A DNA stretch of 64,000 nucleotides, taken from assembly GCA_963580285.1 (NCBI GenBank), contig OY757023.1:90111108-90175107 (forward strand), in the 5' to 3' direction. A program made the translations under genes and the position numbers. Shown in pieces: positions 19,565-30,235 of this stretch. Numbering within the stretch: position 1 is the first letter of the stretch; every line of letters starts with the position of its first letter. This DNA comes from Lucinisca nassula. Taxonomy: Eukaryota; Mollusca; Bivalvia; Lucinida; Lucinidae. The notes under the pieces were generated by a model. It made no database searches. It was given only the letters and a program-made list of their open reading frames with translations, and was not told the DNA's origin.

Positions 19565-19990
19565 GGGGAAGTAAATCTTTAAACCCCAGTTTGAATTTTT
19601 AAACGTTAAAACTGTACTTTGAGGAAAGTTTCTACATTAAATGACTTAAAACTTTGGTTTGAATATTTGAAACTATGGTTTAAAAATGGAAACCATAAAT
19701 TATTGTGCAAATGGCACCTTAACCCGATTTTCAAACTTCGAACTGTGGTTTGAAGACTTATTGTGCATTTGGCGTTGAAACTGAGGTATGAAGTTTTTAA
19801 ACTAAAGATTGAAGAATAGGTATTAGAAAATAAATTAAATCCACAGTTTGAAAGTTGAAACCATGCATGGTTTAAAGAATTATTGTGCAATTTTTCTTTG
19901 AAACCATGGTTTGAAGTTTCCAAACCCTAGTTTGAAAACTTCAAATTGGGGTGTCAAGTTCAAACCACGGTTTAAAGATTTATTGAATGT
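19565..19990. repeat. Array of degenerate AAACC/GGTTT palindromes
   Basis: Some twenty words of the type AAACCATGGTTTGAAG, AACTGTGGTTTGAAG, AAACCCTAGTTTGAA and TTCAAACCACGGTTTAA, each a near-palindrome of AAACC and GGTTT, separated by ~10-20 nt and interspersed with TTATTGTGCAA. No period is strict. Confidence 0.7.
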
Positions 19991-20143
19991 CGACAGTGTA
20001 CGGTACCACGGTAAGCATTTACCCTGTAAATTAAGTTTCACAAGCTGTTAAATCTTATGGAATGCTTCATCCTATATTTAACCTTGCTCTGTGCTGTTAT
20101 TTACCACTGGTGGAAAGTAGAAAATGAAAAAAAAAAATGATTA

Positions 20144-21887
20144 TCCCCCGACCGAAAAGGTTCGGGGGATATAGCGATCAGCCTGGCGTCCGTCCGTCTG
20201 TCCGTCCGTCTGTCCGTCCGTCCGTCCGTCCGTCCGTCCGTCCGTAGACGCAACCTTGTGATGGCCATAACTCCTATACCCTTTGAGATTCATTGATGGT
20301 TCTTGGCACAATTGTTCACAAGGCTGAGACGGTGTGTCATGCGCAAGAACAAGAACTCTTGATGCCATGGTTTTTGAGTTTTTTCCCCTTTTAATAAAAT
20401 AGAATGACTACTTTGTGATGGCCATAACTCCAATACCCTTTGAGATATATTGATGGTACCTGGCACAGTTGTTTACAAGGCTGAGACAGCGTGTCATGCA
20501 CAAGAACCACAACTCTAGTTGCCATGGTTTTTGAGTTATCTCCCCTTCCAATAAAATAGAGTGACTACCTTGTGATGGCCATAACTTCAATACCCTTTAA
20601 GATATATTGATGATACCTGGCACAGTTGTTCACAAGGCCGAGACGGTGTGTCATGCACAAGAACCACAACTCTGGGTGCCATGATTTTTGAGTTATCTCC
20701 CCTTCCAATAATATAGAATCACTACCTTATAATTGTCACATCTCCAAGACTCTTTGAGATATATTGATGATACCTGGCACAGCTGTTCACAAGGCTGAGA
20801 CAATGTATCATGCACAAGAACCACAACTCTAGTTGCCATGGTTTTTTAGTTATCTCCCCTTCCAATAAAATAGAGTGACTACCTTGTGATGGCCATAACT
20901 TCAATACCCTTTAAGATATATTTATGATACCTGGCACAGTTGTTCACAAGGCCGAGACGGTGTGTCATGCACAAGAACCACAACTCTGGGTGCCATGGTT
21001 TTTGAGTTATCTCCCCTTCCAATAATATAGAATCACTACCTTATAATGGCCACATCTCCAAGACTCTTTGAGATATATTGATGGTACTTTGTACAGTTCT
21101 ACATGAGGTTAAGCAGGTGTGTCACGTGCAAGAACCACAACTCCGTGTGCCCTGGGTTTTTAATTATCTCCCCTGACAATATAACCTTGTGATGGCCATA
21201 ACTCCAGTACCCTTTGAGATATATTGATGGTACTTGGTACAATTGTATGCAAGGTTGAGACGGCGCTTCATGCCTAAGAACCACAACTCTGGGTGCTATG
21301 ATATTTGAGTTATCTTCCCTTCCAATATAACAGTATGACCACTTTGTGATCAAAGTACCTCCAATACCATTTGAGACATATTGGTGGTACTTGATGCAGA
21401 TGTACATGAGGTTAACTCGGGTTGCTCTGGTTTTTGAGTTATCTCCCCTGACACTATAACTCCAACACCCTTTGAGATATATTGAAGGAACTTGGCGCAA
21501 TTGTATACAAGGTACAGAAGGGGTGTCATGTGCAAGAACCACAACTGTTGGTGCTGTGATATTTGAGTTATCTACCCTTCCAATATAACAGTATGACCAG
21601 CTTGTGATCACCATATCTCCAACACCCTTTGAGACATATTGATGGTATTTTGTACAGAAATACATGCGCTTAAGCAGGCATGCCATGCACAAGAACCACA
21701 ATTCTGTGTGCCCTGGTTTTTTAGTTATCTCCTCTGACAGTATAATCTTGTGATGGCCATAACTGCAACACTTTTGTGAAATATTGCTGGTTTAATTCCG
21801 GGCACTTTCTATTGGTGAACAGTCTTCTGAAGGCCATATTGGCTTTTGGTCGGGGGATTTGCCATCTCTTCCGATGGCTATTTTTTT
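20144..21887 (+). mobile_element. Helitron-like element with ~157-bp tandem units
   Basis: Preceded by A, begins TCCCCCGACC with hairpin CCCCCGACCGAAAAGGTTCGGGGG, then GATATAGCG and a ~50-bp GTCCGTCC tract. About ten diverged units follow, carrying GTGATGGCCATAACTCC, TTTGAGATATATTGATGG, CAAGAACCACAACTCT and GAGTTATCTCCCCTTCC. Near the end GGTCGGGGGATT is an inverted copy of the start, followed by hairpin GCCATCTCTTCCGATGGC and a T-rich end. The exact 3' end is uncertain because no CTAG is seen. Confidence 0.75.
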
Positions 21888-22189
21888 AAAAGTCGAGAAA
21901 AACATTTTGTGGATTTTGCCCATTCAAAATGGTGTTTAGGTATACATGTATATAAGAGAAGATATGAAGATGTACTTGTTTTTAGCTCACCTGAGCACGA
22001 AGTGCTCAAGGTGAGCTTTTGGGATCGGTCTTTGTCCGTCGTCCGTGCGTCCGTGCGTCCGTCGTCAACTTTTGCTTTAAACAACTTCTTCTCCAAAACT
22101 GCTGGACAGATTTTGATCTAATTTCACAGGAATGCTCCTTGGGTGATCCTCTACCAAAATTGCTCAAACTATTCTGCTCGGGTGAACAA

Positions 22190-24230
22190 GATGGCCGCCA
22201 GAGCTAAAAATAGAAAAACCTTTAAACGACTTCTCCTGCTTAACCAGTGGATGGATTTTGAATTTATTTCACAGGAATGTTCCTTGGATGACCTTCTACC
22301 AAAATTGCTCAAACAGTTCCGCTCGGGTGAACAAAATGGCCGCCAGAGCTAAAAATAGAAAAACCTTTAAAGGACTTCTTCTCCTTAACCAGTGGATGGA
22401 TTTTGAAATCATTGCACAGGAATGTTTCTTGGGTGCCCCTCTACTAAAATTGCTCAAACCGTTCGGCTCGGGTGAACAAAATGGCCGCCAGAGCTAAAAA
22501 TAGAAAAAACCTTTAAACGACTTCTTCTCCTTAACCAGTGGATGGATTTTGAAATTATTGAACAGGAATGTTCCTTGGGAGCCCCTCTACTAAAATTGCT
22601 CAAACCGTTCTGCTCGGGTGAACAAAATGGCCGCCAGAGCTAAAAATAGAAAAACCTTTAAAGGACTTCTTCTCCTTAATCAGTGGATGGATTTCGAAAT
22701 TACTTCACAGGAATGTTCCTTGGGTGACCCTCTACCAAAATTGCTCAAACTGTTCCGCTCATGTGAACAAAATGGCCGCCAGAGCTAAAAATAGAAAAAC
22801 CTTTAAAGGACTTCTTCTCCTTAACCAGTGGATGGATTTCGAAATTACTTCACAGGAATGTTCCTTGGGTGACCCTGTGCCAAAATTGCTCTAACCATTT
22901 TGCTCCAGTGAACAAGATGGCCGCCAGAGCTAAAAATAGAAAAACCTTTAAACGACTTCTACTCCTTAACTAGTGGATGGATTTTGAAATTACTTCACAG
23001 GAAGGTTCCTTGGGTGACCCTCTACCAAAATTGCTCAAACCGTTCCGCTCGGGTGAACAAGATGGCCGCCAGAGCTAAAAATAGAATAACGTTTAAACGG
23101 CTTTTTCTCCTTAACCAGTGGATGGATTTTGAAATTATTTCAAAGGAGTGTTCCTTGTGTGACCCTCTACCAGAATTGCTCAAATCGTTCCGCTCGGGTG
23201 AACCAAATGGCCGCCAGAGCTAAAAATAGAAAAACCTTTAAACGACTTCTTCTCCTTAACCAGTGGATGGATTTTGAAATTATTGAACAGGAATGTTCCT
23301 TGGGAGCCCCTCTACTAAAATTGCTCAAACCGTTCCGCTCGGGTGAACAAAATGGCCGCCAGAGCTAAAAATAGAAAAACCTTTAAATCAGTGGATGGAT
23401 TTCGAAATTAATTCACAGGAATGTTCCTTGGGTGACCCTCTACCAAAATTGCTCAAACTGTTCCGCTCGGGTGAACAAAATGGCCGCCAGAGCTAAAAAT
23501 AGAAAAACCTTTAAAGGACTTCTTCTCCTTAACCAGTGGATGGATTTCGAAATTACTTCACAGGAATGTTCCTTGGGTGACCCTCTGCCAAAATTGCTCT
23601 AACCATTTCCCTCCAGTGAACAAGATGGCCGCCAGAGCTACAAAATAGAAAAACCTTTAAACGACTTCTACTCCTTAACTAGTGGATGGATTTTGAAATT
23701 ACTTCACAGGAAGGTTCCTTGGGTGACCCTCTACCAAAATTGCTCAAACCGTTCCGCTCGGGTGAACAAGATGGCCACCAGAGCTAAAAATAGAATAACG
23801 TTTAAACGGCTTTTTCTCCTTAACCAGTGGATGGATTTTGAAATTATTTCAAAGGAGTGTTCCTTGTGTGACCCTCTACCAGAATTGCTCAAACCATTCC
23901 GCTCGGGTGAACAAAATGGCCACCAGAGCTAAAAATAGAAAAACCTTTAAACGACTTCTTCTCCTTAACCAGTGGATGGATTTTGAAATTATTTCACAGG
24001 AATGTTCCTTTGGTGAATCTCATCAAAAAATGCTCATACCGTTCCCCTTGGGTGAACAAAATGGCTGCCAGAGCAAAAATAGAAAAACTTTTAAACGATT
24101 TCTTCTCCTTAACCAGTGGATGAATTTTGAAATTATTTCACAGGAATGTTCGTTTGGTGTCCCTCTACCAAAATTGCTCATACTGTTCAGCTAGGGCGAA
24201 CAAAATGGCCACCAGAGCTTCTCCTGCTTA
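22190..24230 (+). repeat. 145-bp tandem array
   Basis: About 14 units of 145 bp: AAAATGGCCGCCAGAGC, TAAAAATAGAAAAACC, TTAACCAGTGGATGGATTTT, CACAGGAATGTTCCTTGGG and AAATTGCTCAAACCGTTCCG. Units 22984.. and 23693.. share private variants (GAATAACGTTTAAACGG, CAAAGGAGTGTTCC) 709 bp apart, showing a later multi-unit duplication. Open frames here shift every 145 bp and are not genes. Confidence 0.9.
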
Positions 24231-25270
24231 ACCAGTGGATGGATTATTAGCCCTGGAGCCAAAAACGGCCTGCCCCGGGGCCCACTGGTTTTACATAGGC
24301 TTATATAGGGAAAACCTTTAAAAATCTTCTTGTCTGAAACCAGAAGGCCCAGGTCTTTGATATTTGGTATGTAGCTTTGTCTAGTGGATCGCTACCAAGA
24401 TTGTTCAAATTATAGCCCTGGTGCCAAAAACAGCCCCACCCCGGGGCCCACTGGTTTTACATAGGCTTATATGGAAAACCTTTAAAAATCTTCTTGTCTG
24501 AAACCAGAAGACCAAGGTCTTTGATATTTGGTATGAAGCTTGATCTAGTGGACCTCTACCAAGATTGTTCAAATTATAGCCCTGGGGCCAAAACCGGCCC
24601 CGCCCCGGGGCCCACTGGTTTTACATAGGCTTATATTGGGAAAACCTTTAAAAATCTTCTTGTCTGAAACCAGAAGGCCCAGGTCTTTGATATTTGGTAA
24701 GTAGCTTCGTCAAGTGGACCGTTACCAAGATTGTTCAAATTATAGCCCTTGGGCCAAAAAATGCCCCCGCGCCAGGGCCCACTGGTTTTACATAGGCTTT
24801 TATAGGGAAAACCTTTAAAAATCTTCTCGTCTGAAACCAGAAGGCCCAGGTCTTTGATATTTGGTATGAAGCGTCATCTAGTGGACCTCTACCAAGATTG
24901 TTGAAATTATAGCCCTTGGGCCAAAAATGTCGCCGCCCAGAGACCAATTGGTTTTACATAGACTTATAAAGGGAAATTTTTAAAAATCTTCTTCTCTGAA
25001 ACTGCAAGGCCCAGGTCTTTGATATTTGGTATGGAGCTTCATCTAGTGGACCTCTACCAAGTTTGTCAAAATTATAGCCCTGGGGCCACAAATGCCCCCC
25101 ACCCAGGGCCCTTTGGTTTTGCAGAGACTTATATAGCCTGGTGCATAGGCTTATGTAGGGAATATCTTTATAAAAATCTTCTTTTCTGAAACAGCAAGGC
25201 CCAGGTCTTTGATATTTGGTGTGTAGCGTCATCTAGTGGACCTTTGCCAAGATTGTTCAAATTATAGCCT
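24230..25270 (+). repeat. ~166-bp tandem array
   Basis: About six units with GGTTTTACATAGGCTTATAT, TTTAAAAATCTTCTTGTCTG, CCCAGGTCTTTGATATTTGG, TCTAGTGGACCTCTACC and AAGATTGTTCAAATTATAGCC. The same unit makes up the array at 50600-52440. Confidence 0.9.
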
Positions 25271-25428
25271 TTGTTTTTGTTTGGTATGAAGCTTCACCTT
25301 TAAGACCTCCCTCAACATTATGCACATTAAAGCCCTTCCGCCAATAATGGCCCTCCCTGGGGCCCACTTGTTACACTATGGATCAGGTGAGCGATCCAGG
25401 GCCATCATGGCCCTCTTGTTTTTTTTTG

Positions 25429-25834
25429 TTAACCCTTATCTTGCTGTTCACGACAACCCCTATCTTTGCAAACAGTGTAGATCCAGATCAATCCGCTGAT
25501 TCAAGAAGGGCAGTTGTCAGTTTCTGGCGAAAGAATGTGCACTGTACTGGTTAACCGCTTACCTATAAGCCTGCCCAGGAAAGTGTTGATAGGTAAACTG
25601 ACCGACTCAAAAATGACCTAAATAGTGTTGACTGGGCCGTAAAACTTCAAAACAAACAAACAAGTAAACAAGATCCAGATCAGATGGCTTCTGAAGAAGC
25701 CATCTGATCAGGATCTACGCTGTTTGGCATTTAGTTTATGAATTTTGTAGCAGTAAATTACATCAAGTAATTTGATTGGTTGATAGACGGAAATGGGTGT
25801 GGCTTAAATGAATATTCAGCAAGATAAGGGTTAA
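25429..25834 (-). mobile_element. T2 MITE split by SINE-C
   Basis: TTAA at 25429 and 25831. The left half runs TTAACCCTTATCTTGCTG to GTGTAGATCCAGATCA, is interrupted by 25491-25670, and resumes AGATCCAGATCAGATGGC to AGCAAGATAAGGGTTAA. It inserted within 11 bp of the preceding Helitron-like 3' end. Confidence 0.9.
25491..25670 (+). mobile_element. SINE-C, 5'-truncated, with target duplication
   Basis: Starts mid-element at CCGCTGATTCAAGAAGGG and ends in the AAACAAACAAAC tail. 12-bp duplication AGATCCAGATCA at 25479-25490 and 25671-25682. Lacks the tRNA-like head. Confidence 0.9.
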
Positions 25835-25973
25835 ATGACATTGATAATGCCTAAGAACACTCAGGAGAGCACATAGATAACGGCAATGACACAGAAGGAA
25901 TTGAATAAAATATGCACCAATGATTTTTTTAAAATTTAGCCCATTATGATCATTCTGATGCTAATGGTCTGTA

Positions 25974-26305
25974 CAGGCCCCAATAGCTCAGTTGGTAGAG
26001 TGTCCGCTCCGGGGAACGGGAGGTCTTGGGTTCGATCCCGGGCCGCGACATACCAAAGTCTTTTAGAATGGTACTAGCTGCTCCTCGCTTGGCACTCAGA
26101 TTTACTGGGTAGAGCTAGGACTGGTTGACCCTGTGTCAGGATAATGTGACTGGGTGTGGTATCATGTAATGTGTCTGGGACATGATACTTCAGTGAGGCA
26201 GCACTATAAAAGTGAGCATTGAGCTCCCTGTCGCAACCAGACACTGTCGTGATATGACTGAAAAATTGTTGAAAGCGACGTTAAACCCGAATTCACACAC
26301 ACACA
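25974..26305 (+). mobile_element. SINE-D, full length, tRNA-derived
   Basis: 332 bp between perfect 13-bp duplications CTAATGGTCTGTA (25961-25973, 26306-26318). The head has an A box TAGCTCAGTTGG and B box GGTTCGATCCC. The region after the T-arm does not pair with the 5' end, so it is not a working tRNA gene. The 3' part has TTGAAAGCGACGTTAAACCC and an (AC)n tail. It is the only full copy of this family in the window. Confidence 0.93.
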
Positions 26306-26466
26306 CTAATGGTCTGTAAAATTTCTTTTAATATAATTTATATTTCTTTAACAAAATTAAAGGAAGTATATATTCTTTATGTGGTTTAAATTTGAGCTCA
26401 GTATCTATATTATTTCCAAAGAAATAAGCATGTTACTATGACTACCCAATCCCTTTCTGACTGTAT

Positions 26467-26790
26467 AAAATAATAGGCACTGTATCACGCGAACAAGTCC
26501 GTGGAATGAACACGCCCCCTAAACCCCACTTTATATAGAGAACTAAGGTTATGGGGGTATACACTATTTTTCTTATTTTTGCTCCAAGACATAGGTGTAC
26601 ACTATTTTTCTTATTTGTGCTCCAAGACATAGAACTCCAAGACACAAGTTGTGGATACTCAATGAGGCGGTTCTAATGAGCATCAACAACCTATGTTTGC
26701 AGTATAAATAAGAAAAATATTACGGGTTTTCCACATAAAAGTAGTCATTTTGGAGATGTGAAAACATGCACTATGTTGCATGGGTGGACT
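26467..26790 (+). mobile_element. F1 MITE with internal duplication
   Basis: GTATCACGCGAACAAGTCCG start. The words TACACTATTTTTCTTATTT and TGCTCCAAGACATAG occur twice in tandem. The second hairpin is eroded (TTGTGGATACTCAATGAGG), and the end ATGTTGCATGGGTGG lacks the final CATAATG. Confidence 0.75.
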
Positions 26791-26959
26791 GGAACTTTTC
26801 ACTATATATTTGGCGGCGAAAGGGTAAATAGAAGATTGTGTTTGAATGTATGTAATTTCACGATTGTCGCATGTCACAGGTGCTATCTGCAGTGATCATT
26901 TTACAACGGACATGCAATTAAAATAGTAGTTGAGCTGTTTTATGACATAAGTATGCGTA

Positions 26960-27349
26960 TTAACCCATTTTGTACCGGATACCCTGGCAAACAGTGCAGG
27001 CACAGATCAGACGCCGCATAACGCGGCGTCTGATCAGGGCCTCCACTGTTTGCTAAAAATTCAGCCAATTTCAGAATATTTTTTAAAGAAAAGTTAACCT
27101 GACACCCCTAAATTTTGAAATGGGAGACTCCTGCCATATATAAGGAGGCAGATTCCTCCTTATATATAGCAGGAGTCCATTTCAAAATTTAGGGGTGTCA
27201 GGTTGTGTTGTCTTCATTTGGAAACTAGCTGAAAGTTTTGCAAACAGAGTAGGCCCTCATGATCAGACGCCGCATTCTGCGGGGTGTGATCTGGTCCTGC
27301 ACTGTTTGCCAACTACCCCTTTTTGGGTTTCCGAGACAAAAAGGGTCAA
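26960..27349. mobile_element. T1 MITE head-to-head dimer
   Basis: A forward T1 (TTAACCCATTTTGTACCGG..TATATAAGGAGGCAGATTCC) is fused directly to a reverse T1 (TCCTCCTTATATATAGCAGG..AAAAGGGTCAA). The result is a ~390-bp inverted repeat holding two hairpin cassettes. The outer TTAA is intact at left and TCAA at right. Confidence 0.85.
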
Positions 27350-27507
27350 TATCGTTCAAAGATACGAGCTACTCCAAAGCATGAAAGCACAGACAGCACT
27401 GGTAGATCCTGCACTGCTGCAAAAGCTAGTTTTACTAAAGCTTTTCATTTCTCAGTATAAAACTTAGATGTCACTGAGCGTCACAAGTTCTGAAAATGAA
27501 AATTGTC

Positions 27508-27730
27508 GTAAAAATCCTAAAAATTGGGACATATTGAGCACTTGCTGTAATTCTTTTTAACTTGTAACAAAGTTGTTTCAGGATCCAACAAGGAGTCCAA
27601 AAAGTGCAGAGGGAATGGCAAACAGTGTAGACCCTGATCAGACTGCTCCATTAGGAGCAGTCTGATCTGGGTCTGCACTGTTTGCTTAGGCCTTTCTGTC
27701 CCAGTACTTGGAATCATTAGGGTAGTAAGG
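27508..27730 (-). mobile_element. Family D MITE
   Basis: CTAAAAATTGGGACATATTG, GAGCACTTGCTGTAATTC, GGATCCAACAAGGAGTCC and the perfect hairpin GATCAGACTGCTCCATTAGG..AGCAGTCTGATC. Ends CAGTACTTGGAATCATTAGG. Confidence 0.8.
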
Positions 27731-27762
27731 TTTTGGGGAACACTACTTTTATATTGGATATA

Positions 27763-28170
27763 CAGTCGAACTTCAATGGCTCGAACACCTCTGGGACCAT
27801 GAAAATCTGTTCGGGACAGGGGTAGTTCGAGCCACTGAGGGTTACTGCCAGGAGGCATAACAAGATACTTTTAGTCATCTTTTCGGTGTTCTATAATGAA
27901 AATGTATGTTGTGTGTACTCATTAGAATCGCCTCTTCGACGCGATTCTAATGAGTGTGTAAAATGTATGTTGTGTGTACTCATTAGAATCGCCTCTTCGA
28001 CGCGATTCTAATGAGTACACACAGCATACATTTGCAAGATAAAAGACTAAAATCTTCTTAATTATCCTCTACTATTTCTTATGTAGAGGATTTTGCTATG
28101 GGCTCAAGAATGGGTTCGACACATCCATGGTAAACGAGCCATCGGTGTTCGAGCCATCTACGTTCTACTG
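27763..28170. mobile_element. pogo/Tc1-like MITE (family P)
   Basis: TA target duplications at 27761-27762 and 28171-28172 flank ~27-bp inverted ends CAGTCGAAC..ATGGCTCGAACACC and GGTGTTCGAGCCAT..GTTCTACTG. TA targets and CAGT ends are typical of Tc1/mariner-pogo MITEs. The interior contains an F-type hairpin in duplicate. Confidence 0.8.
27899..28033. repeat. Duplicated F-like hairpin inside family P
   Basis: AATGTATGTTGTGTGTACTC..ATTAGAATCGCCTC-TTCGAC-GCGATTCTAATGAGT forms a long hairpin. Its left arm and loop are present twice (from 27899 and 27960), and the second copy closes with CACACAGCATACATT. It resembles the F central palindrome (TTGTGGGTACTCGTTAGAACCGCCTC) with compensatory changes. 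Confidence 0.75.
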
Positions 28171-28198
28171 TATAGGGAAACTTCTGGAAAAAATTAGA

Positions 28199-28417
28199 GG
28201 GGCCAGTTGTTCAAAGCTAATGACATTGTTAGTGAACATTTTGTTAAAACTTTGGTCAATTAATATGACAAATATATACTAATATTTAAAAAAAATTGAG
28301 CAGATTTTATAGATGAAAAGCTGCTCACATATTTTCCTGTATTAGGTATTTTTTCTTGCCAGAACATGACATTTTGACCACTCATGAGCTAGCGATACTT
28401 TAAACAACTGGTTTCAG
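28199..28417. mobile_element. Family H MITE
   Basis: GGGGCCAGTTGTTCAAAGC start and a decayed AAACAACTGGTTTC end. The centre has GAGCAGATTTTATAGATGAAAAGCTGCTCACAT. Confidence 0.7.
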
Positions 28418-28635
28418 GGTTTTAGGAGCCAAAATTTTAGTCTCATGTAGTCTCATGTATTATTTGTCAGGATTTTCATTTATGGCCTAGCTCTACCTAC
28501 GCACTGTTTTTGGACAAGAGAAATGTTGACTGGCAAAGCATGAGATTTTGTTGTTTCAATAGGCCTTGAAATAAGTCCCAGATCCTTAGTGGCAACTATT
28601 TTTCTGGTCCCAAGCCTGTGTTTAGTTCATGCAAG
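28418..28635. other. No recognised feature
   Basis: AT-rich sequence without repeat family match inside the window or convincing open frame. Confidence 0.35.
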
Positions 28636-28768
28636 TAATTTGTTTGTTTGAATTGAAGTTTAATGTCCCCGTCAACAATATTCAGGTCATTTTGGGGACA
28701 TAGCTTCCAGTTTTGTTGGACATTTACTCGACATTGAGATGAAATGACATCTCAAGGAAACCAACATG
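28636..28768 (-). mobile_element. SINE-A 3' fragment
   Basis: TTTGTTTGTTTGAATTGAAG tail, TTTAATGTCCCCGTCAAC, GGTCATTTTGGGGACAT and ACATTGAGATGAAATGACAT, then stops. Confidence 0.75.
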
Positions 28769-28861
28769 TATGTAATTTAGCTCAGTGTATGCCTCCAACC
28801 TTAAAATGCCAATCAGGACTGATGCAGACATCATTTAAATTCACTTTTCATACTTCTCATG

Positions 28862-28975
28862 GAAAATCAGGCTTGACATTTCATGTGAATTGTCTGCATA
28901 GCAGACAATTCACATGAAATGCCAAGCCTGATTTGCAGACAATTCACATGAAATTACAAAACTGATTTTCCATGC
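28862..28975. repeat. Foldback element N
   Basis: GAAAATCAGGCTTGACATTT..CATGTGAATTGTCTGC-ATA-GCAGACAATTCACATG..AAATGCCAAGCCTGATTT, ~35-bp arms. A partial re-duplication (GCAGACAATTCACATGAAAT) follows. A second copy at 57009-57330 is interrupted by T1. Confidence 0.8.
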
Positions 28976-29307
28976 TACACAATTTTTCTTTGCATTTTCG
29001 GTGTGCAAAATATATGCTACGAAATGTTAAACTTCAATGTTTAAAATGATTGATATGAAAATGCATTTGCAAACCTTTGTTTACTGAAGTGTACTATAAG
29101 ATATATCAGCTATTTAGGTTTTATATGTTTTGCATTATCTTGTGTATGTCGGTAAAAACTTTACTAAAGTGCAGATTACTGCTGCACCGTAAAAAAATTG
29201 ACACCAAACAGGATGTGATATAGGTCAGTGCATTTTTTTTTTTTTTAATCACTGGTAAGATATTTAGATTGTAATACGTTTTTTGCATTCTTTTTTTTTT
29301 TAACCCT
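28976..29307. other. No recognised feature
   Basis: AT-rich, with homopolymer T runs near 29229 and 29290. No supported gene. Confidence 0.35.
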
Positions 29308-29466
29308 TGCAAAAATGGAGGGTTCGCAGAAGCCTCCATGGTGTGCCTTGTAAACCACCAGGGACCTGGGCTTCTCCAGATTTTTAGATGAGTCTTTAAA
29401 CCGAGGTTCTGTCTCCGTATGACCTTAGTTGTTGGTGAGACATAAAACTCAAACACTCACTCACCA
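29308..29466 (+). mobile_element. SINE-B
   Basis: Head GAAGCCTCCATGGTGTG with part of the tRNA-like region deleted. The body has CTTGTAAACCACCAGGGACC, TCTTTAAACCGAGGTTC and GTATGACCTTAGTTGTTGG, with an (ACTC)n tail. No clear flanking duplication. Confidence 0.75.
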
Positions 29467-29552
29467 AGAGTCTACATTGTCTGTTTGAAGTTTGATCGAG
29501 GTTGATCGAGTAATGACTATCATTTTGGGATGTTTATTGTTCTTATATCTGC

Positions 29553-30140
29553 AGCCGGCCTCAGAAACTCGGTCGGATGCATGTCTGACTGTTGAATTGT
29601 GAGTTCAATATCTGCAGGGGTCGGCAACTTTCTTTCGTGGAGATTGATCATGAATTCTTTTCTACAGTCATTCAGACTCTCCCTTCTGCTTATTCATCAC
29701 GTGAAGATCGAAGTCTGTGAAATAAAGACGCCCCTAAACCCCGCTTTATATAGAGAAAACTGGGGTTTACGGGGGTAAACATTATTTTCCTAATTTCTGC
29801 TCCAATACATAGGTTGTGGGTAGTCGTTAGAACCCCCTCAATCAATACATAGGTTGTGAGTACTTGTTAGAAACGCCTCAAAGAGGCGGTTCTAACGAGT
29901 ACCCACAACCTATATGTTTTGAGTATTAATAAGGATACTATCACAAATTTTCGTCAGAAAATTGACTGTTTTGGAGATGTAAAAAATTGCACTATGACGC
30001 ACATGTGTATTATCATAATGTCAAGAAGGGCAGTTGTCAGTGTCTAGAAGAAGAAATGTGTGCTGTACTGTTTAACCGCATACAGGGTAAACTGACCAGC
30101 TCGGTATGACCTTAATAGTGTAAACTAAAAAAAAAATAAA
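29553..30140 (+). mobile_element. SINE-C split by F1
   Basis: Head GCCGGCCTCAGAAACTCGGT with decayed boxes, TTTCGTGGAGATTGATCATG and CTCCCTTCTGCTTATT, interrupted at 29694. It resumes at 30021 with TCAAGAAGGGCAGTTGTCAG, GTAAACTGACCAGCTC and a short A-rich tail. Confidence 0.8.
29695..30020 (+). mobile_element. F1 MITE (ends defined by its SINE-C host)
   Basis: CATCACGTGAAGATCG to GTGTATTATCATAATG, 326 bp. It contains AACCCCGCTTTATATAG..AAACTGGGGTTTACGGGGG and the GTTGTGGGTAGTCGTTAGAA hairpin, partly duplicated (AATACATAGGTTGTG occurs twice). Because SINE-C continues on both sides, the F1 termini are known to within a few bases. Any target duplication is at most 1-3 bp. Confidence 0.85.
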
Positions 30141-30235
30141 AGTTGTTTCTGTATATAAGGTGTCCAAATGGTATAGTGCTAACAAATTGACCTGAGACTG
30201 ACCTTTAAAAATTATGCAAGGAATAAATTACTCAC

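Larger units (their letters stand above)
21982..25418 (+). mobile_element. Large Helitron-like element with two arrays
   Basis: 5' end TTAGCTCACCTGAGCACG..GTGCTCAAGGTGAGC hairpin, then TTTTGGGATCGGTC and a GTCCGTGCG tract. 3' end GGATCAGGTGAGCGATCC (inverted relative to the start) plus hairpin GGGCCATCATGGCCC and CTCTTG. The same ends bound 50355-52515. It carries two successive, unrelated tandem arrays (22190-24230 and 24230-25270). No protein-coding gene. Confidence 0.8.

Noticed and set aside
21099..21701. 200-codon minus-strand frame
   Set aside because: Lies in the ~157-bp tandem units of the Helitron-like element; protein-level repeats reflect DNA repeats.
22143..24194. Series of near-identical ~79-codon frames (MKLLHRKVPWVTLYQNC type)
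   Set aside because: They recur every 145 bp, which shifts frame, and the DNA, not the protein, is what repeats.
25974..26050. tRNA gene
   Set aside because: A and B boxes are good, but the acceptor stem does not pair and the sequence continues into a SINE body with a 13-bp target duplication.
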